Assembly: GCA_963844805.1 (NCBI GenBank)
Contig: CAWJPU010000001.1
Span: 248,001-312,000, forward strand
Length of the DNA: 64,000 nucleotides
Direction: 5' to 3'
DNA from: JACCZR01 sp963844805
GTDB taxonomy: Bacteria > Actinomycetota > Thermoleophilia > Solirubrobacterales > Thermoleophilaceae
Within the stretch, counting starts at the first letter, position 1. Each line of letters opens with the position of its first letter. The position numbers and the translations under genes are program-made. The notes below the pieces were generated by a model. That model did not search any database and was not told the DNA's origin. It saw only the letters and a list, made by a program, of their open reading frames with translations. This document shows, one piece after another, positions 33,407 to 42,329 of the stretch.

Positions 33407-34072
33407 ATGGATCCCGTCCCGATCATCGGCGGCACCGGCGCGCTCGGCTTCGGCCTGGCCGCCCGGTGGGCGCGCGCGGGCGTGCCCGTGGTCATCGGCT
33501 CGCGCGACTCCGGCCGCGCCGAGCAGGCCGCCGGGCGGATCGAGGAGGGCGACGCGCGCGGCATGGAGAACGCCGAGGCCGCCCGCCAGGGGCCGATCGT
33601 GTTCCTGACCGTGCCCTTCCGCAACCAGTCGGAGAACCTCACCAACCTCAAGGAGGCGCTCCAGCCCGGCCAGCTGCTGGTGGACGCCACCGTGCCGCTG
33701 GCGGCGGCGGTGTCGGGCAAGGCCACGCGCATGCTCGGCGTGCCCCAGGGCTCGGCGGCCCAGCAGGCTCAGGAGATGGCGCCCGAGGGCGTGACGGTGG
33801 TCAGCGCCCTGCACACCGTGAGCGCACCGGTGCTGGGCGACCTCGACGCCGATCTGGACGAGGACGTGCTGATCTGCGGCGACCAGCGCGACGACAAGCG
33901 CCGCGTGGCCGAGCTGATCGCCAGGATCGACGGCCTGCGGCCGGTCAACGCGGGGCTGCTGGAGACCTCGCGCCTGGTGGAGGGCCTCACGCCGCTGCTG
34001 ATCTCGGTCAACTCGCGCCACAAGGTGCACGCCGGCATCAAGCTCACGGGCCTGCCGGAGCAGCTCTGGTAA
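33407..34072 (+). CDS. npdG: NADPH-dependent F420 reductase
   Basis: A 221-residue F420:NADP oxidoreductase, transferring hydride between NADPH and coenzyme F420. The NADP site is IIGGTGALGFGLAARWARAG with VVIGSRDSGRAE recognising the 2'-phosphate. The substrate region contains VVSALHTVSAPVL and ETSRLVEGLTPLL. It is the first gene of a five-gene F420 set and overlaps the cofD start, so the cell makes F420 and reduces it from the same operon. Confidence 0.95.
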   Translation: MDPVPIIGGTGALGFGLAARWARAGVPVVIGSRDSGRAEQAAGRIEEGDARGMENAEAARQGPIVFLTVPFRNQSENLTNLKEALQPGQLLVDATVPLAAAVSGKATRMLGVPQGSAAQQAQEMAPEGVTVVSALHTVSAPVLGDLDADLDEDVLICGDQRDDKRRVAELIARIDGLRPVNAGLLETSRLVEGLTPLLISVNSRHKVHAGIKLTGLPEQLW

Positions 34073-34962
34073 CGCTGCTGTCCGGGGGCACGGGCGGCGC
34101 CAAGCTCGCCCGCGGCCTGGCCGAGCTCGGCGACCTGACGGTGGTCGCCAACACCGGCGACGACGCCGAGGTGTACGGGGTCCACGTCGCCCCCGACCCG
34201 GACCTCATCACCTACTGGCTGGCGGACGAGATCGACGAGCGCGGCTTCGGGCTGCGCGGGGACACGTGGGAGGTGATGGCGGCGCTGGAGCGCGCCGGGC
34301 GGCCGACGTGGTTTCGGCTGGGAGACCGCGACCTCTCCATGTGCCTCATCCGCACCGAGGAGCTTCGCCGCGGCGCCCGGCTCACCGACGCCCACGCCCG
34401 GGTGGTGGAGGCGATGGGCGTGACGGCGCGCGTGCTGCCCATGACCGACGGTCCCGCGCCCACACGCGTGCTGGCGGCCGGCCGGTGGTGGGACCTGCAG
34501 GAGTTCTTGATCGTCAACCGGGCGGAGGGGCCGGTCGAGGACGTGGACCTCGCGGCCGTGTCCACCGCCGGGCCCACCGAGGAGGTGCTCGACGCGATCG
34601 CCTCCGCCGAGGCGGTGGTGATCGGCCCGTCGAACCCGGTGATCTCGATCGGGCCGATCCTCGCCCTGCCGGGGATGCACGAAGCGCTCGTCGCTGCCTC
34701 CGCCCCGGTGGTGGCGGTGAGCCCGTTCGTGGGCGGCGAGGTGCTGAAGGGCCCCACGGCGGCGTTCTGCGATCACGCAGGCATCGACACCAGCGCCCAG
34801 GGAATCGCCGACGCCTTCGGCGAGGTGATCGACGGGGTGGTGGCCGACGAGCCCGTGGCCGGCCTGCCGGCGCTCACGACCGACACACGCATGGACGACG
34901 TGCCCGCGATGGCCGAGCTGGCCCGGAAGACACTGGAGTTTGCGATCTCGCTGCGCGGCTGA
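34066..34962 (+). CDS. cofD: 2-phospho-L-lactate transferase (F420 synthesis)
   Basis: A 298-residue CofD/FbiA protein joining the phospholactyl/PEP-derived GDP intermediate to Fo. Family motifs: LLSGGTGGAKLARGLAEL, VVANTGDDAEVYGVHVAPD, GDRDL, VIGPSNPVISIGPIL and VSPFVGGEVLKGP. No ATG or GTG fits. The CTG at 34066 has GGAG six nt upstream (34056-34059) and overlaps the npdG stop, so a CTG start with coupling is proposed; CTG 34075 is an alternative. Third-position bias matches neighbours. Confidence 0.93.
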   Translation: MVTLLSGGTGGAKLARGLAELGDLTVVANTGDDAEVYGVHVAPDPDLITYWLADEIDERGFGLRGDTWEVMAALERAGRPTWFRLGDRDLSMCLIRTEELRRGARLTDAHARVVEAMGVTARVLPMTDGPAPTRVLAAGRWWDLQEFLIVNRAEGPVEDVDLAAVSTAGPTEEVLDAIASAEAVVIGPSNPVISIGPILALPGMHEALVAASAPVVAVSPFVGGEVLKGPTAAFCDHAGIDTSAQGIADAFGEVIDGVVADEPVAGLPALTTDTRMDDVPAMAELARKTLEFAISLRG

Positions 34963-34996
34963 TCTTCGCCGCCCGCGCTACGGTGGTCACCGGCCG

Positions 34997-35680
34997 ATGC
35001 GCACTATCGCCATCCTGCCCGTCAAGAGCTTCGGCGCCGCGAAGCAGCGCCTGGGCGAGCTGCTGGCCGGAGGCTCCCGCCGGGCCCTGGCCCAGGCGAT
35101 GTTCTCCGACGTGCTCGCCGCCCTGCGGCACGTCCCCGAGCTGGACGAGGTCGCCGTGGTGACCGGCGATCGCTCGGCCGAGTGGGCCGCCCGGGCCGAG
35201 CGGGTGCTGGTGCTGCCCGACCCGGCCGAGGACGGCCAGTCGGCGGCCGCTCAGATCGGCGTCCGGCACGCGCTGGCCCAGGGCTTCGACCGCGCGCTGC
35301 TGGTCCCGGGGGACGCGCCGCTGCTCGACCCCGCCGAGGTATCCGGCCTGCTGCGCCGCGACGCCGCACTCGGCTCGATCGTCCCCGACCACCACGGCAC
35401 CGGCACCAACGCCCTGCTGCTCTCGCCCCCCGACGCCTTCGACCCCAGCTTCGGCCCCGGCAGCTTCAAGCGCCACGTCGCCGGCGCGGAGGCGGCCGAG
35501 GTCGAGTTCTCCGTCGACGAGCTGCCCTCGCTCACGCTCGACGTGGACACCCCGGACGACCTGGCCGAGGTCACCCGCCGCCTGGAGACCCAGCGTGGTC
35601 TGGCGCCGCAGACCCGCGGGGCTCTGTCCCAGCTCGATCGCATGGGCGCGCTGCCCACTCCGGTCCCCGCGGGCGCCTGA
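34997..35680 (+). CDS. cofC: 2-phospholactate/PEP guanylyltransferase (F420 synthesis)
   Basis: A 227-residue CofC/FbiD nucleotidyltransferase, activating phospholactate or phosphoenolpyruvate with GTP. The N-terminal MRTIAILPVKSFGAAKQRL and the acidic LVPGDAPLLDPAEV (metal Asp) are diagnostic, along with HHGTGTNALLLSPP and FGPGSFKRHV. It is 35 nt after cofD. Its stop overlaps the proposed CTG start of cofE. Confidence 0.95.
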   Translation: MRTIAILPVKSFGAAKQRLGELLAGGSRRALAQAMFSDVLAALRHVPELDEVAVVTGDRSAEWAARAERVLVLPDPAEDGQSAAAQIGVRHALAQGFDRALLVPGDAPLLDPAEVSGLLRRDAALGSIVPDHHGTGTNALLLSPPDAFDPSFGPGSFKRHVAGAEAAEVEFSVDELPSLTLDVDTPDDLAEVTRRLETQRGLAPQTRGALSQLDRMGALPTPVPAGA

Positions 35681-36408
35681 CCGACTTCAGCGTCCACGCG
35701 GTGCGCGGCCTGCCCGAGGTCGCCCCCGGCGACGACCTCGCCGCGCTCTTGGCCGAGCACGCCGAGCTGCGGCCGGGCGACATCCTTGCCGTGGCCCACA
35801 AGGTCGTCTCCAAGGCCGAGGGGCGGGTGCGGGAGCTGGCCGCCGTCGAGCCCGGCGAGCGCGCCCGGGAGCTCGCCGCCGAGCACGGCAAGGACCCCCG
35901 GCTGGTGCAGGTGGTGCTCGACGAGACCGCCACGCTCCTGCGCGCGGGCCACGGGGTGTTCATCTGCGAGACCCGCCACGGCCTGATCTGCGCCAACGCC
36001 GGGGTCGATCAGTCGAACGCCCCGGAGGGCCACGCGATCCTCCTGCCGGCCGACCCCGACCGCGCCGCGCGCGAGCTGCGTGCCCGGCTCCCTGGCCGGC
36101 CCGCCGTGGTGATCAGCGACTCGTTCGGCCGCGCCTGGCGGCTGGGCCAGGTCGACGTCGCGATCGGCGCCGCGGGTGTGCTGCCACTGGACGACTGGCG
36201 CGGGCGGACCGACACGAGCGGCCGCGAGCTCCGCGCCACGGCGCTGGCCACCGCCGACGCCCTCGCGGCGGCCGCCGACCTGGCCCGCGCCAAGGACGCG
36301 GGCGATCCGGCGGTCGTGATCCGCGGCCTCGAGCGGCTCGTGACCGAGGAGGACGGGCCCGGCGCCGCCTCGTTGCGCCGGCCGCCGGCGGAGGACCTGT
36401 TCCGCTGA
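35677..36408 (+). CDS. cofE: Coenzyme F420-0:L-glutamate ligase
   Basis: A 243-residue CofE-type ligase adding gamma-linked glutamates to F420-0 with GTP. Motifs: AVRGLPEVAPGDDLAALLAEH, VVSKAEGRVREL, the CETRHGLICANAGVDQSN core, ISDSFGRAWRLGQVDVAIG and DWRGRTDTSGREL. It lacks the C-terminal nitroreductase domain present in mycobacterial FbiB. The start is probably the CTG at 35677 (CTGA overlap with the cofC stop), since family sequence begins before the first in-frame GTG at 35701. Confidence 0.95.
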   Translation: MTDFSVHAVRGLPEVAPGDDLAALLAEHAELRPGDILAVAHKVVSKAEGRVRELAAVEPGERARELAAEHGKDPRLVQVVLDETATLLRAGHGVFICETRHGLICANAGVDQSNAPEGHAILLPADPDRAARELRARLPGRPAVVISDSFGRAWRLGQVDVAIGAAGVLPLDDWRGRTDTSGRELRATALATADALAAAADLARAKDAGDPAVVIRGLERLVTEEDGPGAASLRRPPAEDLFR

Positions 36409-36477
36409 GACTTCGCCGGCCGGGCGCGCCTCGGCCGCCGCGCGCCGCCGGCCCGGCACGCGCCCTCCCCTCCGCGG

Positions 36478-36506
36478 AATTCGTCAGCGCGCTGACGAAT
36501 TTTTTC
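36478..36506 (+). terminator. Rho-independent terminator after cofE
   Basis: AATTCGTCA-GCGCGC-TGACGAATT followed by TTTT is a perfect stem-loop with U tract, 70 nt past the cofE stop and before the convergent cofGH gene. It is one of the few A/T-containing inverted repeats in the window. Confidence 0.85.
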
Positions 36507-36557
36507 AGCCGTGTACGCGGTGCCCGCGGCCCCGGGAGCCGGCCAGGCGGAGCCGGG

Positions 36558-38741
36558 CTAGGCCGCGACCGGCAGGTCGTGGCGGGCGCGGATGTCGTAC
36601 AGCGTCCCGCGCTCGGCCGCCGGGCGGCCCGCCGCGTGCGCCGCGCCGATCAGGTCCGACGGCTCCAGGCGCACGCCGTGGTAGGAGCCCGCCAGGCGGG
36701 AGATGTTCTCCTCCATCAGCGTCCCGCCCAGGTCGTTGACCCCCCAGCGCAGCGACTCGGTGGCCGCGTCGAGGCCCATCTTCACCCAGCTGGCCTGCAG
36801 GTTGACGACCGACCGCCCCAGTGCCAGGCGGAACACAGCGGTGTGCTTGAGGTTCTCCTCGCGCGAGATCTCCTCGATCCCGTGTGTCCGGCCCAGCATG
36901 GTGTGGAACGGGATGAACGAGAGCGGCACGAACTCGGTGATCCCGCCGGTTCGCTCCTGCAGCGACCGCACGACCCGCATGTGCTCGGCCAGCTCGTGGG
37001 GCTCCTCGATGTGGCCGAACATCACGGTGGAGGTCGAGCGAAGGCCGGCGCGGTGCGACGCCTCGATCACCTCGACCCAGCGGGACACGGGCAGCTTGTT
37101 GGGCGAGATGCGCTCGCGCACCCCGTCGTGCAGCACCTCGGCCGCGGTGCCCGGCGTGGAGCCCAGGCCGGCCTCGCGCAGCACCGCGAACACCTCGTCC
37201 AGCGAGCGGTCGCGCGCCATGTGGTCGATCTCCATCGGCGAGAAGGCGTGCAGGTGCAGGTGCGGCGCGGTGCGCTTGGCCAGCCGCAGCCAGCCCGCGT
37301 AGTCGTCCAGCTCCCAGTCGGGGTGGATGCCCGACTGCATGCAGATCTCGGTGGCGCCGAAGTCCACCGCCTCGCGGACGCGGCGCACGAACTCCTCCTG
37401 CCCGTGCTCGTAGGCCTCGGGCGAGCGCCGGCCCTGGCCGAATCCGCAGAAGGCGCAGCCCACCACGCACACGTTGGACACGTTGATGTTGCGGTTGACC
37501 ACGAACGTCACTGTGTCGCCGGCCAGGTCGGCGCGCAGGTCGTCGGCCGCCTGGCGCATGTCCTCGATGGCCTCGGGGCGGGTCTCGGCGAACAAGGCCG
37601 CAAGCTCCTCGGCGCCCAGCGCCGCCCCCTCGCGGCCGCGCTCGATCGCGCCCGGCACCAGGTCCAGCCGCACGGGCGCCGACTCGCGCCGTCCTGACCC
37701 GCGGCGCGGGATGAAGCTCCAGTAGCGCGCCTTGACCACGTCGAGCACGCCCTGCTCGAGCCAGTCGGAGTCCATGTACTGCGGGTACACGCACAGCCGC
37801 TCGGTGAGCGCGTAGCCGCGCGGCTTGAGCTCCTTGCGCATGCGGTGCGGCGAGGGGAAGGGATGCTCGGGCGAGATGTGGTCGCCGTTGGCCGACAGGC
37901 CGCCGAGGTCGGTGGCGCCCTCCTCCACCAGCGGCAGCCACCAGTCGGACAGGTTGGGTGGGATCTGCACGCCCACGTCGGGCATCAGGCGCTTGGACTC
38001 GCGCACGAGCAGCCGCATCTCGTCCAGGGACACGTCGCTGCCCCACGCAGGCATGGCCGCCGCCTCGCCCGCCGTCCCCTCGCGCTGAGCGGAGTCGGCG
38101 ATCTCGGCCGGCTCCGCGCCGTAGTAGCGCGGGTGGGGCACGAAGTTCTGGAGGATCACCTCCTGCAGGTGGCCGTGCTCGGCGTGCACCTCGGCCAGCG
38201 CCTCCAGGGCGGCCACCCGCTCGTCGCGCGACTCGCCGATGCCCACCAGGATCCCGCTGGTGAAGGGGATCCTCAGCTCGCCCGCGGCCCGGATGGTCTC
38301 CAGCCGGCGCTCGGGGTGCTTGGTCGGCGAGCCCTGGTGGACCACCAGGTCGGGGTTGACCGACTCCAGCATCAGCCCTTGCGAGGCGGTGACCTCCCGC
38401 AGCCGTGCCAGGTCCTCGGGCGAGAGCACGCCCAGGTTGGTGTGGGGCAGCATGCCCCGCTCGAGCGCCCGCTCGCAGGCCCAGGCGACGTACGAGGTGA
38501 AGTCGGGATGGCCCAGTTCGGCCAGCCTTCGCGCAACCTCGGGATTGACCTCCGGCGACTCGCCGGTGAGCACCAGCAGCTCCTTCGCGCCCCGGCGCTC
38601 GGCGTCGCCGAGCAGGGCCTCGACCTCATCCGGCGAGTAGAGGTGCGCCCGGTGGGTGGCGAAGGCGCAGTACTTGCAGTAGCAGCGGCACGTCCTCGAC
38701 AGGGAGAGCGTGAAGTTGCGCGAGAAGGTGACTCGCCGCAT
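36558..38741 (-). CDS. cofGH: FO synthase, fused CofG-CofH radical SAM enzyme
   Basis: A 727-residue bifunctional FO synthase (FbiC type) that makes the deazaflavin core of F420 from tyrosine and the riboflavin precursor. The N-terminal CofG half has the radical SAM cluster C-x3-C-x2-C in CRCYCKYCAFA; the C-terminal CofH half has its own in CVVGCAFCGFGQGR. Other marks are LVLTGESPEVNPEV, LESVNPDLVVHQGSPTKHP, NGDHISPEHPFP and STVMFGHIEEPHELAEHM. It is convergent with cofE and closes the F420 locus. Its start lies beside dispersed repeat copy A. Confidence 0.95.
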   Translation of the reverse strand: MRRVTFSRNFTLSLSRTCRCYCKYCAFATHRAHLYSPDEVEALLGDAERRGAKELLVLTGESPEVNPEVARRLAELGHPDFTSYVAWACERALERGMLPHTNLGVLSPEDLARLREVTASQGLMLESVNPDLVVHQGSPTKHPERRLETIRAAGELRIPFTSGILVGIGESRDERVAALEALAEVHAEHGHLQEVILQNFVPHPRYYGAEPAEIADSAQREGTAGEAAAMPAWGSDVSLDEMRLLVRESKRLMPDVGVQIPPNLSDWWLPLVEEGATDLGGLSANGDHISPEHPFPSPHRMRKELKPRGYALTERLCVYPQYMDSDWLEQGVLDVVKARYWSFIPRRGSGRRESAPVRLDLVPGAIERGREGAALGAEELAALFAETRPEAIEDMRQAADDLRADLAGDTVTFVVNRNINVSNVCVVGCAFCGFGQGRRSPEAYEHGQEEFVRRVREAVDFGATEICMQSGIHPDWELDDYAGWLRLAKRTAPHLHLHAFSPMEIDHMARDRSLDEVFAVLREAGLGSTPGTAAEVLHDGVRERISPNKLPVSRWVEVIEASHRAGLRSTSTVMFGHIEEPHELAEHMRVVRSLQERTGGITEFVPLSFIPFHTMLGRTHGIEEISREENLKHTAVFRLALGRSVVNLQASWVKMGLDAATESLRWGVNDLGGTLMEENISRLAGSYHGVRLEPSDLIGAAHAAGRPAAERGTLYDIRARHDLPVAA

Positions 38742-38751
38742 CCGCTTGCGA

Positions 38752-38826
38752 GCCTACCGCCGGAGCGCAGGCCGGGCGTTGGCCGGCCGCCTGTCCTACC
38801 GGAGGTAGGGAGCACCGCCGGTCGGC
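38752..38826 (+). repeat. Dispersed repeat, copy A
   Basis: Noncoding element between cofGH and the aquaporin gene. It contains CGGAGCGCAGGCCGGGCGTT and, after a 23-nt insert not present in copy B, GAGCACCGCCGGTCGG. The insert includes the hairpin CCTACC-GGA-GGTAGG. The same core occurs at 40924-40975 and, inverted, at 48131-48180. Confidence 0.75.
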
Positions 38827-38830
38827 CGGA

Positions 38831-39583
38831 TCACCCGACCGGCTCGGCCCCGCCTTCCTTCTTGCCCGGGGCAATGAACAGCGTGACGTAGATGAACGCC
38901 GCGGCCAGCCCGCCCAGGATCGGCGCCAGCACGTAGGCGAGGAGGAAGTCGGTGCCGCCGCCGAACGCGTCGGCCACCAGCGACGGCCCGAAGGAGCGCG
39001 CCGGGTTGAGCCCCGCTCCCGTGAGCGGCGCGAACACGAACGCGCCGAGGCCGAGGGTGAAGCCGATCGTCAGCGCCGCCCAGTCCTTGTTGGCCCGGGG
39101 GTTGACCACCGCGCCCGCGATGGCCCACACCAGGAAGAACGTGCCGATGAACTCCGCCAGCATGCCGAGGCCCACCTTGCCCCCCAGCCGGTCGGAGATC
39201 GCCGGGGCGCCGTAGTTCTGCACCTCGGCGTTCGGGAACTCCGTGAACAGCGCCTTGACCACCAGCGCGGCCGCCACGCCCCCCGCCAGCTGGGCGACCA
39301 CGTAGATGACGGCGTCCGGCGGCCGGATCTGGCGGGTGGCGGCGAGCGCCACCGTCACCGCCGGGTTGAAGTGGGCGCCGGAGACCACCGACAGCGTCTG
39401 GACCAGGAAGAACAGCGCGAATGCGTGGACCAACCCGATCAGCACGAAGTCCGAGATGCGCGCGCTCACGAAGATGCACACCGCGGAGCAGATGAAGAAG
39501 GTCAGGGCGAACGTGCCGATGAACTCGGCGACGTAGGCGGCAGGTCCTCGCTCGGGCGGGGCGGCGGCGTCAGGCTCGGCCAC
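38831..39583 (-). CDS. MIP family channel (aquaporin/glycerol facilitator)
   Basis: A 250-residue six-helix channel with both half-helix NPA motifs (HFNPAVTVALA and GLNPARSFGPSL). The ar/R Arg follows the second NPA. The ends are short, with an acidic N-terminus (AEPDAAAPPERG) and a basic C-terminus (GKKEGG). The loop between helices 3 and 4 (FPNAEVQNYGAPAISDRLGG) is longer than in plain aquaporins. Start GTG 39583. It conducts water or small neutral solutes; selectivity is not decided by sequence alone. Confidence 0.93.
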   Translation of the reverse strand: MAEPDAAAPPERGPAAYVAEFIGTFALTFFICSAVCIFVSARISDFVLIGLVHAFALFFLVQTLSVVSGAHFNPAVTVALAATRQIRPPDAVIYVVAQLAGGVAAALVVKALFTEFPNAEVQNYGAPAISDRLGGKVGLGMLAEFIGTFFLVWAIAGAVVNPRANKDWAALTIGFTLGLGAFVFAPLTGAGLNPARSFGPSLVADAFGGGTDFLLAYVLAPILGGLAAAFIYVTLFIAPGKKEGGAEPVG

Positions 39584-39628
39584 GGCGGCAGTGTAATCCC
39601 GGCTGCGGCGTACGTAGAGTCCGCCCGC

Positions 39629-40573
39629 GTGAGGCGTCTGCTGCTGCTCGGAGCGCTCGCGGCCGCACTCCTGGGCGCGTGCGGCGAGAAGGAGGACACG
39701 CTCGGCCCGCGGGACGTCGACCTCGCCCTCGACTTCCAGCCCAACGCAAACCACGCCGGGGTCTACGCCGCGGCCCGCACAGGGGCCGACCGCCGGCAGG
39801 GCATCCGCCTGCGCGTCCGGGCGCCCTCGGCCTCCACCGACTCGATCAAGCTGCTGACCGCCAAGCGGGTCGACCTCGCGCTGGTCGACATCCACGATCT
39901 CGCCCTCGCGCGACAGCGCGGCGAGGACCTGGTGGGTGTCGCGCCGGTGGTCAAGGAGCCGCTGGCGGCGGTCATCGCCCGCCGCGCCATCAGGCGCCCA
40001 CGCGCTCTGGAGGGCCGCAAGGTCGGCCTCAGCGGGCTGCCCTCCGACACCGCCGTGCTGCGCTCGGTGGTCTCCGACGACGGCGGCAACCCCCGCCGCG
40101 TCCGTCAGGTCACGATCGGCTTCTCCGCCGTGCGCAGCCTGATCGCCAAGCGTGTGGACGCCGTCGTCGCCTTCTGGAACGCCGAGGGAGTGGCGCTGCG
40201 CCGGTCGGGCATACCCACGCGCGAGTTCCGCGTCTCCGACCACGGCGCCCCGCCCTACCCCGAGCTGGTGCTCACAGCCCGCCGCGAGACCGTCGACCGC
40301 GACCCGCGGCTGGTCGCGAAGACCGTCGCCGCGCTGGAGCAGGGCGCGACCGCGGCGCTGGCCGACCGGCCCGCGGCGGTGCGCGAGATCGCCGACCGCT
40401 CGGGGCAGGAGGCCAAGCTGACCGCCCAGCAGCTCGAGGCCACCGCGCCCGCGCTGCGCCCACCGCTGCGGTTCGACCGCCGCGCGCTCGAGGGCTTCGC
40501 CGCCTTCGACCTGCGCTTCGGAGTCATCGACCGGCCCCTCGACGTGGACCGGGCGTTCGCGATCAGGCGCTAG
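39629..40573 (+). CDS. ABC transporter substrate-binding lipoprotein, NMT1/THI5-like
   Basis: A 314-residue lipoprotein (lipobox LLGACGEK) of the SsuA/THI5-like fold that binds thiamine precursors, nitrate or sulfonates. The N-lobe has DLALDFQPNANHAGVYAAA, the THI5-like opening. The hinge region has LEGRKVGLSGLPSDTAVL. Transport genes are absent from the window, and the 45-nt upstream gap is too short for a TPP riboswitch. Start GTG 39629. Likely ligand: a pyrimidine such as HMP (inference). Confidence 0.8.
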   Translation: MRRLLLLGALAAALLGACGEKEDTLGPRDVDLALDFQPNANHAGVYAAARTGADRRQGIRLRVRAPSASTDSIKLLTAKRVDLALVDIHDLALARQRGEDLVGVAPVVKEPLAAVIARRAIRRPRALEGRKVGLSGLPSDTAVLRSVVSDDGGNPRRVRQVTIGFSAVRSLIAKRVDAVVAFWNAEGVALRRSGIPTREFRVSDHGAPPYPELVLTARRETVDRDPRLVAKTVAALEQGATAALADRPAAVREIADRSGQEAKLTAQQLEATAPALRPPLRFDRRALEGFAAFDLRFGVIDRPLDVDRAFAIRR

Positions 40574-40919
40574 CGAGGGCCTCCACCAGGGCCGGGCCCT
40601 CGCGGGCCATGCGCGAGCGCGGCACCACGCGGTCGAAGCCTGCCGCCTCGGCGCGCTTCTTGGTCTCGACGTCGACGTGCGAGTAGAAGCCCAGCGTCCA
40701 AACGCCCTCAAGGGCTCCCTGCTCGCGCAGGCGCTCGATCGCCGTCGCGCCGTCAAGGTCGGGATCGGTCAGGTCCACCACCAGCACGTCGCCCTTCTCG
40801 GCGGTGGCCCGCACGGCCTCAGCGTCGTTCCAGCGCTGGACGTCGTGGCCGGCCGCCCGCAGCGCGCCCTCGATCTTCGAGCCGAAGAGAAGCTCGGGGC
40901 ACAGCAGCGAGACCCTCAT
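40563..40919 (-). CDS. Receiver-like domain protein
   Basis: A 118-residue single-domain protein with the fold of a response-regulator receiver: LLCPELLFGSKIEGALRAAG (strand 1 and helix 1), DVLVVDLTDPDLDG (phospho-acceptor-like Asp) and GFYSHVDVETKKRAEAAGFD (strand 4 with Ser). The acidic pair after the first strand is missing (LLCPE), so phosphorylation by the usual mechanism is doubtful. It overlaps the convergent lipoprotein gene by 11 nt. Confidence 0.7.
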   Translation of the reverse strand: MRVSLLCPELLFGSKIEGALRAAGHDVQRWNDAEAVRATAEKGDVLVVDLTDPDLDGATAIERLREQGALEGVWTLGFYSHVDVETKKRAEAAGFDRVVPRSRMAREGPALVEALASA

Positions 40920-40923
40920 CCGC

Positions 40924-40975
40924 GCCTACCGCCGGAGCGCAGGCCGGGCGTTGGCGGGCCGAGCACCGCCGGTCG
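40924..40975 (+). repeat. Dispersed repeat, copy B
   Basis: Noncoding element between two leftward genes. It shares GCCTACCGCCGGAGCGCAGG plus CCGGGCGTTGG and GAGCACCGCCGGTCGG with copy A, but lacks the 23-nt middle part. Same orientation as copy A. Confidence 0.75.
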
Positions 40976-40981
40976 GGGTCA

Positions 40982-41344
40982 TCACTGCGCTCGGCGGCGG
41001 TAGAACTCCTGGCGCACGGACTCGGGGCGGCCCCACAGGGGCACGACCTCCATCCGCCCACTGCGCGCCTCGCGGAAGGCGAGCTCGCCATGCACGTGCT
41101 GCTCGTCCAGCAGGGCCAGGGTCCCCCTCACGGTCTCGGCCGCGGCCGCGTGGCCGAACTCCCGCGCCACCCGCAGGCGCCAATGCCAGTCGTGCTTGGA
41201 GTACGGCATGGCGTTGATCTGCACGATCAGCGAAGCCACCTCGATGTAGCGCCCCTCGTCGAATATCCGCATGTCGAGCTCCATCGACGTCCAATCGGGC
41301 GGCAGCGAGTCGACGATCTCCTGGAAGTCCTCGGCCAGCGCCAT
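40982..41344 (-). CDS. Hypothetical protein
   Basis: A 120-residue soluble alpha/beta protein, MALAEDFQEIVDSLPPDW, with an alternating strand (SMELDMRIFDEGRYIEVASL), a Trp-rich stretch (SKHDWHWRLRVAREFG) and a final strand pair (RMEVVPLWGRPESV). No family was recognised. It starts 26 nt from the divergent RDD gene; a GTG at 41350 is an alternative start. Confidence 0.65.
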   Translation of the reverse strand: MALAEDFQEIVDSLPPDWTSMELDMRIFDEGRYIEVASLIVQINAMPYSKHDWHWRLRVAREFGHAAAAETVRGTLALLDEQHVHGELAFREARSGRMEVVPLWGRPESVRQEFYRRRAQ

Positions 41345-41369
41345 GGGCACGCGAGGTTACTGTGGGCCG

Positions 41370-42329
41370 ATGGCCAACGACGGACGCGCCCGGAAACCAC
41401 GGTCAGCGGCGGCCCGGGTGCTGGGAGTGGGCGCCCGGGCGGGCGAGCGCCTGGCGGGGGCCACGGGCGTGGACGAGGCCTTCGAAGACGCGGCCGAGGA
41501 GGCCATCGTCCGCGCGCTGCGCAGCCCGGCCGTCGAGCGGGCGATCGTCAGGGTCATCCTCGAGCAGAACGCGGTCCAGACCGCCCTGGAGGAGGCGCTC
41601 ACCAGCGACGAAGTCGCGGACGCCATCGTCGAGGCCCTCAACACCGACGCGGCCGACCAGGTCTGGCGAGAGATACTCGCCAGCCCCAAGGCCCAGATGC
41701 TGGTGGAGCGCATCGCGGACGCGCCCGAGGTGCGCGCCGCGATCACCCAGCAGGGCGCGGGTCTCATCACCGATCTGGGGCGGAGGCTGACCTCGATCAC
41801 CGAGAGAGTCGACGACGCCCTGGAGCGGGTGGCTCACCGGATCATTCGCAAGCCAGGCGCTGAGGCCGAGACCGACCAGGTCGGCCTCATCACGCGGGCG
41901 GTGGCGGCCGCAATCGACCTGGGGTTGATCGGGCTTGCGCTCTCGCTCGGCTCCACCGTGCTGGCCGCGGTGATCCCCGCCGCCTCCGGGGGCAGTGACG
42001 GGCTGTCGCTATTCGGGCTGGTGGGGCTCACCGCCCTGGGCGTGTGCATCGGCGGCTCGGCCTTCGTCGCGTTCTGGGCACTGATCGGCCGGACGCCGGG
42101 CATGAGCCTCCTGAGCATCCATCTCGAGGCCCAGGGGTCGCGCGAGATCGGCCTGCGCCGCTCGCTCAAACGCATCTTCGCCGTCCCGCTGGCGCTGCTT
42201 CCCGCCGGCCTGGGGTTCTGGGCGATCACGGTCTCGCCTACCCGCCAGGGCTGGCATGACCGCATCGCCGGGACCATGGTGGTCTACGACGCGCCGGGGG
42301 ACCACGCCGCCCCTTGGTCGACCCTCTAG
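41370..42329 (+). CDS. RDD-family membrane protein
   Basis: A 319-residue protein. The N-terminal 170 residues are soluble and helical (VDEAFEDAAEEAIVRALRSP, long Ala/Glu helices, possibly coiled-coil). The C-terminal half is an RDD domain with three to four membrane helices; the RDD signature appears as AVAAAIDLGLIGLALSLG, with later GRTPGMSLLSIHLEA and RRSLKRIFAVPLALLPAGLG and final RQGWHDRIAGTMVV. RDD proteins are transport or stress related; function unknown here. Confidence 0.8.
   Translation: MANDGRARKPRSAAARVLGVGARAGERLAGATGVDEAFEDAAEEAIVRALRSPAVERAIVRVILEQNAVQTALEEALTSDEVADAIVEALNTDAADQVWREILASPKAQMLVERIADAPEVRAAITQQGAGLITDLGRRLTSITERVDDALERVAHRIIRKPGAEAETDQVGLITRAVAAAIDLGLIGLALSLGSTVLAAVIPAASGGSDGLSLFGLVGLTALGVCIGGSAFVAFWALIGRTPGMSLLSIHLEAQGSREIGLRRSLKRIFAVPLALLPAGLGFWAITVSPTRQGWHDRIAGTMVVYDAPGDHAAPWSTL

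Noticed and set aside
30939..33608. About 890-codon plus-strand frame over HMG-CoA lyase and SDR
   Set aside because: Antisense to two conserved genes; composition and lack of domains mark it as a shadow.
39584..39628. TPP riboswitch before the THI5-like lipoprotein
   Set aside because: The gap is only 45 nt and contains no thi-box-like CUGAGA element.
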